From: Incurvaria masculella
Lineage: Eukaryota; Arthropoda; Insecta; Lepidoptera; Incurvariidae
DNA length: 64,000 bases
Reading direction: 5' to 3'
Assembly (NCBI GenBank): GCA_946894095.1
Contig: OX335645.2
Location: 11,865,001 to 11,929,000 of the forward strand
Below are positions 25,101 through 37,100 of the stretch, one piece after another. The position numbers and the translations under genes are program-made. Numbering within the stretch: the first letter of the stretch is position 1; the number at the start of each line of letters is the position of its first letter. The notes beneath the pieces were generated by a model that was not told the DNA's origin, ran no database searches, and saw nothing but the letters and a program-made list of their open reading frames with translations.

Positions 25101-28100
25101 CGCTGCCGGCCAACAGTCTTAGAGACAAAGCTTTCACTGATCAGCGCTCCCTTACAGTTACGCTGGAGGTAGAGCTCAAAGTGTGAATGGACTTGATGTG
25201 TCAGTACTATAGAATACGATTTGAATTAAACTTGAATTTAATATATTAAGGCTAAACGTACATTGTGCTGGGAATACCATCCGTTTAAACATTAGTTGGT
25301 CGCTGTCAAATGAATCATGTTCCTTAAAGTTTTCAAACAACTCATAGAGGAAAACAAAATTCTCATTAAAATGCAATAAATTAAAATATAATACATTTTG
25401 TATAATATTGATATACATGACCGATTCTGCCTTGCAAAAACCTTGACAAAACCAAATCATGTTTAGTTCCCTAAGACCTTAAAAACAAGCTAAAAGTAGT
25501 TTCTATTCCCCGCATTAAAAACATAATTATTTACAAATAAGTAGAAGCAACAGCATTTATTAAAGATCATTGATGTCATACGCCCAAAACTTAGTGTCAG
25601 AACTTAACGATATAACATAGATTCGGAAATAACCTAAGTTTACACGGATTTACAGAGGCGCAATGACTTCATTCCACTCCATTAAACTAATAAGCTGGGA
25701 GTGTTTCATCTGAATTTCAATTCCCAATATTAGATCGGCCTTTACAGTAGAAGTCGCATTTAGTGGTCGCCGTCACCCCCCCCCCCCCTCTCCTCCTTCC
25801 GCCCCCACCCGTCGCAAGTCGATCTGACCTATGAAAGGTCACAGTGACAGGGGTGCTATAAATGTAGTTGAATAAAATTAGAATGATAGCATAAGTAACC
25901 GGGTCGCCTGGTTGGTTAATTTTGTACACTGTGATTGATTTTCTATAACTAAAGGGCATTCAGCGAATGCATGAAAGGTGCACATAAGCCATATATTTCG
26001 TAACGGTTAAGTTAGGTCACACCCGCGTAATCTAAACGCGTGGTAAATTAATGAGCTTATGCCGGAACTTAGTGTAGTTTGATTACCAGAACATTAAATA
26101 TTTTGTTTATTTTATTATATTACTAGCTGCGGTACCAGGCTCTGCTCGGGTTAGAGTCGGCTAAATTATTTCATGGATAAAACCACATGGCTGGTCCAAA
26201 ATAGGGTCAAACTGGCCCAGGACAATGTATCCATCTAGCAAATTTAATCAATATCGCTTGAGCCGAAATAGCATGATTTTATGAGAAACATCCAATAATT
26301 CCCATTTAGAGCTTCGTTGACATTTGGTGGCTATTAAAAAAAAAGTATTTGCCGCTAGAACCTTTCTGCACGTGCACTGCTACATTGCTTACCTAGTAAG
26401 TAAGTAACATGTAACGTACACAGCCAGCCTCAACATCGAAAACGGTAACCCATCCCGAACCTAACTATTCCCAGAGATGCTATACGTTGATAAAATATGC
26501 ATATAAATCGGGTAAGTGGTTCGCAAGTTATAAGAATTTAACACTTACTACTCACCCCTTTGGTAAGCGTTATATTATGTATCCTATACGTTTTGAGTAG
26601 AATCAGGCTAGACGTAGATACAATCCGCATCTAAATCGAGTAATTGTTCTCAAGTAATAAGTATTTTATTCCATTGGTCGCATTTTTATTATTTTAGCCT
26701 ATCCTAATTCCCAGGTAGTTAAATGTACGTGTACTAAGTTTCATCAAAATTCGGATAATCGGTTTAAGAGTTATGGAGGAACACACATATATACATACAT
26801 ACATACATACATAAATTACTTCTAAAATCGACAATTTAGTTTTAGTATCATACATAAAGTCTACAAACGAATTATCTTAGAAAACAAAGCAACTTACTCC
26901 CTTAACACCCCTTACAGATTTATTATTAGTACAGATTAGCTAGCAGCTTCAAGATGATGCGCGCGCAGCGTTTACAACTTCATTGGGCAGACTTTTCCAA
27001 GATTCTACTACTCTGTTGGCAAGAAAGTATCGTCGAGGGTTCTGCTTCGACCGATTGTGATACTGCTTTTTTGAATGCCCTCTCAGGTTTTTAGTATTAG
27101 TTACGGTGAACATATCTTGCTACTTGGAAAAGTTGTAAGAAGAGTTGAGAATTTTAAATGTTTCAATAAGATCTCCCCGTTCTCTTTATTCTTGTAGAGT
27201 GGTGAGGCCAAGACTGTTCCAAGATTCTACTACTCTGTTGGCAAGAAAGTATCGTCGAGGGTTCTGCTTCGACCGATTGTGATACTGCTTTTTTGAGTGC
27301 CCTCTCAGGTTTTTAGTATTAGTTACGGTGAACATATCTTGCAACTTGGAAAAGTTGTAAGAAGAGTTGAGAATTTTAAATGTTTCAATAAGATCTCCCC
27401 GTTCTCTTTATTCTTGTAGAGTGGTGAGGCCAAGACTGTTCCAAGATTCTACTACTCTGTTGGCAAGAAAGTATTGTCGAGGGTTCTGCTTCGACCGATT
27501 GTGATACAGCTTTTATGAGTGCTCTCTCAGGTTTTTTGTATACGCAAGGGTGAACATATTTTGTAGCTTGGAAGGGTTGTAAGAAGAGTTGAGAATTTTA
27601 AATGGTTCAATAAGATCTCCCCGTTCTCGTAGTTTTTATTTTTCAGTGCAGTTGGCATTTTTTTTGCTCGACGTTGTACTCGTTCCAGCAGGTCATTATC
27701 TTTCTTAAAGTAGGGACTCCAGATCTGGTATGCATACTCCAACATAGGTCGCACGTTGCATTTATATCTTATATAATCTTTAAATAATCTTACAACTCCA
27801 AAGGACAGAAATATGCAGTAAGTAACTCTTATATTTTATTGCAAACATTTAAACTTAATTTAAAAAAATCAAAAGAAACAAAGATAATCAGACACGCGTA
27901 ACAAAAATAATTATGAGTGGTGTAATAAGAATATAAGAAAAGCCGACACATTGCTCCATCACCACATAACATCAAATAGAATATACTAACCAGATGTGTA
28001 ATTTTATATGCAAACGCTTGTCATGCCCACGTATTATGCTAATATTCTTTGCATTTCAAAACGAATCCATTCTCACCGACCAACAAAACCAACACAGCCC

Positions 28101-31100
28101 TCCTTGGACCTCCAACATTCATCTCACCACCCTCGCTGAAAGCAAAACGCGCAGCCGAGCAGTCTGCATACTTCACGGTTATTCCTCATTTCTAAACGGC
28201 TTCAAACCTACAAACGCCACGAAGAGCATTAACGGCCAACCAACCCATTCGCACCGAAAATAACGTTCAAAATGCAACACAAACGAGAGAATTTTATGAT
28301 GTTTTGCTGCAGACGTGTGCACTGCATTATGTCGGATTTAAAAAACTTGCGGACTGTGAGGGTTCCGTTAATACGGGGAAGAATACTTTATTTTGTTAAT
28401 TCTTCTGACTTTTAATGATGATTTCCGGTATTACTTGGACAACTTTTATTATTAATATCATGTTCAACAACACAGAAATGTGTAATTATTTTTTAACGAG
28501 AAAAGTATCGCGGATATTTTTTGTTGCAGATAATCCATGTTTAATAACAATGTAAACCAAGCAAGTTAAGGGCGTGACAAAACATGATTGCATGCACTTC
28601 AATAAGGGCGTAGAGAAACGATTTTTTACTATTTTTTTTTAAATAACTATAACTCATTTTGAAATTTAAAAAAATCTGAAAGATACTTTGATGGTCAAGC
28701 TATATTCAAAACCTATAATATTAAATATCTGACGCTCCAAATCTCAGTTCAAACTTTTTTTATCAATTTTTTTGCGTATTTGAACACGTACACGGTAATC
28801 AAAGCACAGTTTTATCTTTAAACAATACTAGCTGACAGTTAACCTACAAATTTACTTTTTTGATTATCGTTATTCGCTAAAGATATTTTTAAATATAAAA
28901 TTAAATGTTCTTTTACTTAGACCCTTATCAAACTGAACGCAATCGACTCTAATCACGCCCTTAATAGTGAGTCGCGGAACCCTCAATACCAAACCCCAAC
29001 TTTCCGATTTCCTGGTGTTCACTGAACATTCCTTGCAGCTAGAATATAGGTAGTAAGTTATTGTACCTGTGCTCGCGTCGTAACATTTTACTTTTTGTAT
29101 TGCGGAGATCCTTTTCGCTGGTGTTGTCATTGTTTCTTGTTCTTGCCCGTTTCAGCCTAATAAGAAGTGGAATAGTGAGTGTGCTCTAACGTGGAGAATG
29201 TCTCTCATACCGATGATATTTTTCTATTTTGAGATGCTTTTGGTACCATAAGCAGTTGATATTCTGTATGTTTTTATGGCGACAGCATGAGCCAATGACT
29301 TTTTGGATGTTTTCAAAATATATCGCATATTTAATTTATAGCATTTTATCATTTGTTTAAAAATGACTTCGACGTGAAGGGCTGATAACAGTTGACGAAT
29401 TTCGTCGAGCCCGCATGCCCTTCACAATAAGGCGATTATCCACCAAAATCTCTGTCAATATCTCGGTCTATATTGACCGGTCGAGAGCCAAAGGTTAAAT
29501 AAAAATAAATTATAGTAATTTTTTTAAATGTGATTTCACTTACATACCTTTACGGAACTAAATGCAATCAGTTGTTTTCACAGCCTTAAAAATGTTTTGG
29601 TTCAAACGAATTTTGATAACATTCCCGCTTCTCGACGAACCGAACAACCCAAACCACTATGTGACCCAAAGAATGAGAAGAGAATATCCCTCCGGAATGA
29701 CCTAAGACATAAACGATAATGTTAAATGAAAAAAACAAATAGAAAATAATCCTCGGAAAATCAGCGTTGATACCGATTGCCTAGAGACCCATAATGGTAA
29801 GATATGGCCGAACACTTCGGAGTCAATACTGAGCTATTTGGAGCTTCTTCGCGCGGCGCCAGCGACGAAGGCAGCGCCGGAACGCGCCCAAGGGACTCCA
29901 CACCTCACCCCTGCACGCGTTAATGCGAGAAGGAAGTCTGAATAAGCACATTGTGATATCATTATATCCCTGAGAAAAGTAATTTATTTTTACTTTTGTG
30001 CAAGCCAAGCTGAATAGGTCTTTCCTGAATCGTTTTTAAGCATATATTTAATCAAACGGCTTAAATACCAGTTAGCCTACATACTTAAAATTATTATTAG
30101 GATTGAAATAAAAAAGTTTCATAACTTATTTCTACACATTCTCTAAATATAAAGTTGGATGCCTGGAATGATGCATAGAAGTTGACCATGACGAGTCCCT
30201 TGCACGGCGTCGGGCACGTTGCGCATGGCGTTGCATAGCGCGCGCGCCGACGAGTGCGAGAATACCACGGACGCGCACGACACTGAGAGCGCGTGTAAAT
30301 ACCTTGACAGATACTTAATACTCGCGATGAATGTGTTTAATCTCACCTATAGCATCCTGTACGGTGGCGGTGGGCTTGCATGCCAGGAAGGATGCATAAA
30401 AGTTGACCATTACGAGTCCCTTGCACGGCGTCGGGCATGTTGCGCATGGCGTTGCACAGCGCGAGCGCCGACGAGTGCGATAATACCACGAACGTGCACG
30501 ACACTGCGAGCGCGTGTAAATACCTTGACAGATACTTAATACTCGGGATGAATGTGTTTAATCTCACCTATAGCATCCTGCACGGTTGCGGTGGGCTTGC
30601 ACGCCAGGAAGGATGCGTAGAAGTTGACCATGACGAGTCCCTTGTTGGTGGCGAGCCGGCGCAGCACGGTGTCGGGCACGTTGCGCGTGGCGTTGCACAG
30701 CGCGCGCGCCGACGAGTGCGAGAAGAGCACGGGCGCGCGCGAGACGGCGAGCGCGTCGCGCATCGTGCGCGCCGAAACGTGCGATAGGTCCACCAGCATG
30801 CCGAGACGATTCATCTCCTTTATCACCACCTGAAAATGTTTTTGTTTCATCTTAGGAAGTTTTAGAGTGGAGAACGGTGCTGTAAATAGCGGTAGGCTCA
30901 GTAATGGTAGGGGTGATGAAAGGTTTTTAAGTGTAGTGTTCCTATATAAGTGTCACTGAAATATAAATGGTTTACCTCAATTAATGTAAGCAATTCATCA
31001 AACTTTCAAGACCTACATATAATCACTTCCTTCCGTGCAAATGATTTTGGCTGACTGACTATGACTTTACATCATTGAGGTGTTAACTCAACGCTTTACA

Positions 31101-34100
31101 TATTATTTTTAACGGACTTCAAAAGGACGAGGTTATCATTTAAACTCGTGTATGGTTTTGTTTTTTTATGTTTGTTCACGCATAAATAACTATTGCCTGG
31201 ACTAACATATATTTTTTTCGATTCAAAATATGTCCCTGCATAAAAATAGTTAGGGTCAGATTATAGACTACGAAAGTATACCGCTCGTGATACCCTAAGA
31301 TTGGTGATAATGTTATGTGAATACAGCAAAAATCGGTGTATAGTTATAGCCTGAACAGAAGGTTCAATTTGCATGGGAGTGACAATAACCTGATTAAAAT
31401 AAAAAATATATATATAATAGTTATCCTTTTCTTCCTCTTATTTGAATTTAGTTATTAGTTAAAATAATTGCATTTTGTTTTAAGGTTCCTGGTGAAAATT
31501 TTAGTTTTAAGCTATGCGAAGACACACTCGCAAGGTCTACAGCTCAGAGATATATTTATATATATATTTTTATGATATTTTATGAAACAACTTCTCTAAA
31601 GGTAAGCATAAGGGACCAGTTAAGAGCTCATTCGTGTTTAGGAGCGATGCCATTCAATCAGCAGCGGTACAGCACTCTCATTCAAAGGTAATGTCCGATC
31701 GGCTGCAAGATATCTCGGAAAATCCGCCCGAGCGACGACACCTGAACAAAGCAGACACCAGTTATGCTAACGCTGTCCCGACCTTCCCACCTATAACCGA
31801 AGGAGATTGATATGGGCTGGATGGCTATGAGGAAGTCGGTATTTGCGAAATGTGTATGGTAAATCAATATCTGATCTGATCTTCCTTAACGAGTAAATAC
31901 TGTTTTACTTAAAGGTAAATTAACAATATTATGTTCTATTGTTGAAAATTGATTTATTGGTTAATTAACTTAATTGGTAAATTATGCCCACTGCATTATT
32001 TCTCATGCGTGGAAGTAGCATTTAGATTTAAGGTGGCCCATCCCGCTCAACTTCCTATACAAACGGGGAAAGAAGATCACGCCCATATTTATTGTCAAAG
32101 ATCCCAAATTTTGATCAAAATAGCTTTATTTGATCGACCTAGATGTATGATGATCATTGGCATTGTAAAATTGTGTTTGGTTTCTAAGTTAATAAGGTTC
32201 GAAAGTTCGAGTTTTTCGCGCGTTTTATACAATAACTTTGAAGGTGGATTACGCAATGATAAAGTAAGAACATCTTAAAAAGATTAGTTATCAGACATAG
32301 CTTATTTAATCAATATTTATAATCTATTTGGTTTTTGTTAGATTATTGACTACAGCGGTCGTGGTTTACTTTTAGCTATAAGTCGTTTTGTAATTATTTT
32401 TTTTGTAAATCTTACCAAATCATACACTATGCATATTGTCTTTTTTGTGGACATGTTGCATCTTCCTCATCACGGAGCCTGTCTTTTTCTTTGAAACAGA
32501 GCGTACCAAGGTACCAGAGCGTAACAGCACGGTTTTGTACCGTGCCCGCGAATGAGTTAGTCCCGCTGGGTTGGGCCACCTTAAGTACATATTTATTTAA
32601 TTATTGTGGACGGAAAATATCTATAAACTATTTCCATTTGTATGGTTATTTCCGATTTCATCTTTTCTGAGTTGATCGAATACTCGAATCTATCAGTTTT
32701 TGAAGTACTTTGGTGTAGTTTGAATACCAACATTAACGTTAACATTAAAGAAATTAAATTATGTTCCGAAATGTTTCCTTGCAGATAGCTTGGGTAAGTT
32801 TATATTATAGGTTGGGGAAAAAGTTTCTTCGCATTTTTTAAGAAAATTCAAAACATTTTTTAATATGGTTTATTTACATTTAACTAAAGTATTTAGGTAC
32901 CATCTTGTTCGATAACTTTTTGCCATCTTGTAGGTAGGGACATGATCCCATTGCTATAGAAATATTGGGACTTCTGATCAATATACCGCGACAAGTGGTT
33001 TTTGGCAGTCCTCTCGTGATGTTAACCTGACACTGCCTAAAGAATTCTGAAGAGACCTAAACAGGTGGAAATCTGAAGGTGCAAGGTCAGGACTATACGG
33101 CGGATGCATTAACACCTCCCAGCCAAACTCTCTTAGTTTTTGCTGAGTGACTAAAGATGTGTGAGGTCTAGCGTTATCATGATGAAAAACCACACCCCTT
33201 CTGTTGATTAATTCCGGCCGCTTTCTCTCAACTTCTTGCTTTAATCTCATCAGTTGTTCGCAGTAGAGTTCAGAATCGATGGTCCTGCCTGGTGGTAACA
33301 GCTCATAATGAATAATGCCCTTCCAATCCCACCACACACACAGCATCACCTTGTTGCGAGTTAACCCGGGTTTCGCCACAGTCTGTGAAGCTTGACCGGC
33401 CTTTGACCACGACCTTTTTCGCACGTTCTTGTCGTACGTGATCCACTTTTCATCACCAGTTATCAGCTTCTTCAAAAATGGTTCGGTTTCATTACGTCGT
33501 AATAAAGAATCACAAATGGGTACACGGTTCATTAGGTTTCTTTCAGTGAGCTCGTGAGGTACCCAAATATCGAGCTTTTTTGTGTACCCAGTTTTTTTCA
33601 AATGCGCCAAAACTGTTTTGTGGTCAATTCCTAGTTCTTCAGCTACGTCGTAACTACTGATATGCCGATCTTGCTCCACTTTTTCAAAAATGGCATCCAT
33701 TTTATCCGTAATAGGGCGACCAGAGCGACGTGCATCTTTGACATCAAAATTTCCGGATTGAAAACGCTTAAACCAAATTTGTGCTACTCTCACAGACACT
33801 GCACTAGGTCCATAAACATCGCAAATTTTTTTCGCGGCTTGCGTTGCATTTTTACCTTTTTTGTAGTAAAATTTTAAAATGTATCGAATTTCTTCATTAG
33901 ATTCACTCATTTTGACAGTACGAAAAACAAATGAGAATCACACATTTTCCTAATTTGAATTTGGAATTATGTTCTTTAAAATTTAAACTTTCAATGATAC
34001 CAAAACCAGCCAGATACAAATAGTATAGCCAAAGAGATTTTATTACAAGTTCATACATACTATAATGCGAAAAGACTTTTTCCCCGACCTTATTTAATAT

Positions 34101-37100
34101 ATTTCTTGCATTCCTCGTACGAAATCAATATGAATGGTATTTTTTATGTAATCTATTTTACATTTTTACCACCTGCTTAGGTACATTTTCCAAAACCCTC
34201 TTCAGTAATGAGCAACACAGAACCTTCGTCACGCGGCTCACCTGCGCCAACTTCGCCAGCCCTAACGCGACGCATTTTTTAGACAACCAAAACATTACTC
34301 ATAAATCTCGAGAGCACGCTCGCATTTTTCAATTTTCAGTCGCAGCCATAATGCCACCGCACGCTTGTTGCCGAGACAAATGGATGTCTGCGGGAGTGAA
34401 GGCTCGAGAGCGGCGACAAAGGATCCGGGTTCGATAGCCGCGGAGACAATCCCCCAGAATGTGAATGCATCGATGTGCAACGCAAATACTTGCAGTGTGT
34501 CTTGCCGACACTAGCGGAATGAAGGGAGGATTGTCTTGTGGTGTGTGTTGCTTCGCGTATGGAGTTCTTTGTAGTGTGAGCTTTCATTACTTCGTAAGGA
34601 GCGTCGACGTTTTCGATCTCACTTCAATGAAACCGGTTGCTTTTCAAACCAACAATGGGACACTCACTCTCCACGCCGACCATTGATTAAACAATCAATT
34701 TTCACGAGCCGTTACTATTACTACTAGAAAATACAGATTTACACTTCTGAACTGTAAGAGTTCGCCAGCTGACAAGCACTTGAGCCAGGGCATGTCAAAG
34801 GTGCTGTTGAGCGCGTGATTAGCAGCGTGAGGTAGAGTGCGTCTATCTGCTACACCATCCGGAGTACGTTCAGCGCGCCAGCGTAGGTGCAGTTACCCTC
34901 CACGCCGACTATCAGGTAGTCCAAGATGCTTTACGTTAGCGGTAACTTTCTTTGCCAGGAAGCAAAAATACAGCACTTACCCTTCCAAACGGTGAGAGTT
35001 CGCCCGCCGGTGCGCAGCGTCAGCGTGTTCACTGGCGGACAAACACTCTATCCAGGTCGTTTCGCAAGTGCTAGTGAGCTCGAAGTAGGGTACACCCATG
35101 TTTTGCAGCAGCCGCACCATGCCCAACGAGCTTGGTGCAGATACCCTTCACACCGACCAGCGAGCATATTATCAGATCTTCGCGAACCCTTTGAGGGTTG
35201 TCTGCCAGGAAGTAAGGAGATAGCACTAACCCTTCCGAAGGGCGAGAGTCCGCCCTGCTGATGCGCGGCGTCGGTGTGCTCGCCGGCGGACGAGCACTCG
35301 GCCCAGGGCGTGTCGCAGGTGCTGGTGAGCGTGAGGTAGCGCACGCCCACCTGGTACAGTGTACGCAGCACCCCCAGCGAGCCGCCGATCGCGTGACCGC
35401 CCTCGACGCCGACCAGCGAGCACACCTGGTGATTCGCGTGAGCAGCAACTATGTCTGCGAGGAATCAACAAAAAGCTAACGTCTATATTTTAACCAATGG
35501 AACCGTTCACAAATAACAATCTAAGGGTACATAATCACGGATGCAATCAGCCGCTCTCTAGAACCGATTATCAAGATGGGTGTACCGCTTCCACCACCTC
35601 AAGCTACAAAAATCCCAAAGGTACTTTTCGGATAAACCATGTAAATATGCAGTGTAACCGAAAGTTACTTATCGGATTTCAAGTAACTAGAGGTTGTAAA
35701 AAAGGGGTAAGTCTCAATGAGTTATGAGCATACATAAAAAGGAAGGAGATACGCCATCTAGACTATTATGAGACCCGCTGTCTCCAATTTTAAAAAACTA
35801 CCCACCCAAACTAAGCATACATGCCACATGCAAACACAGTCGCAGACGTATTGAAGGGTTTGTGTAGGTGGGAACTGACTTAACCTTCGCATATTCGCGC
35901 GCGGTGGCGATGTTTCGACTGTGTGGCATACGGTTCACCGTTGGATTTCCAGACAATTACATGTATCGTAACTTTAACTATACGGCGGAGACGGGATATC
36001 AACCCCATGCCTTTTCTTCTTCCTTTCTGTGTAGTGATTATAAGCAATCCTTGTTTAATAGGTACTTAACTTTGTTACGAATGTATATTTGTCAGCCTCG
36101 GTAGCCCAGTGGTGCGACGCCTTGCGATTCGATAAGCTGGGTAAGCACCTCTGAGCGCGGTTAGGTTGTGGATGAGTGACCATTTTAAACTGTTGAGGCT
36201 GGCGGTAGTTCAGATACCACGTAAAACTGTAGGTCCCCTTCCTTACTTACTAGGTGGTAGGGTTAATACCGCCCGGGTTGGTACCATCGCATTGAATTAA
36301 CGGTGGTCGAAGCGCCAATGAAATTTGTCCGTTTTTTCCATCCCGTTCAATGTAGCCGAGCAATATAAGAAAGGTCCTGGTATGGCACCTAGTTCCCGTG
36401 TTGTGTATTAGGCTAATATCTGACGTTCAGTTTGGTATTAGTCATCAATGTGCAGTTACATTAAAAAAAACAGAAGAAAAGCACATCTGTTCGAAAACGT
36501 AAACGGAACTTGTTGGGGGGTGGGTCATAGATGAAAAATAATCTTATATCTTTTTCATCTAAGAGGTGGATGTATCAAATAAGCTATCCCACTTGTAATA
36601 TTCTTAAGCACCTGTGAGACAGATATAAGACTGACCACTAGCGGAAGTGCAGAGCGTGAGCTGCGGCTGATACTTGTCGGTGAGGCGCTGAATGACGTCG
36701 ATTTGTTCGAAGGTGAGCTGCACGGCGTCGCGGTGCTGCGCCGCGCACGGCACGTACGCCGCCCAGAACTGCACACCAGAAGCCATGTCACAGAACAAGG
36801 TTGAGTTGAGTTGAGTAAACATATAAATTAACTAGCAGCCCGTCCCGGCTTTGCACGGGCATAATATCAATTATAAAAATATTATTTTGACACAATGATA
36901 CACAAATAAACCCTTTTTACGTAGAGTTCCTACATTGAAATATTTGAAATGAAAAAAAACTTAGAGATTATTATTAGATATTAGACAAATAATAAATTCA
37001 AAGTGCTATAGGGAGAACCGCAGCCTCCGACGCACTATTTATAGGCACGCTCCCGCCGCCCCGGCCGGCCGGTACCGCCGCAAACGCTAAGTCCCGCAAT

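Noticed and set aside
32808..34092. Mariner as part of a larger composite system with the TTAA MITE next door
   Set aside because: The MITE has TTAA flanks and different ends, so the mariner transposase should not move it; proximity looks accidental.
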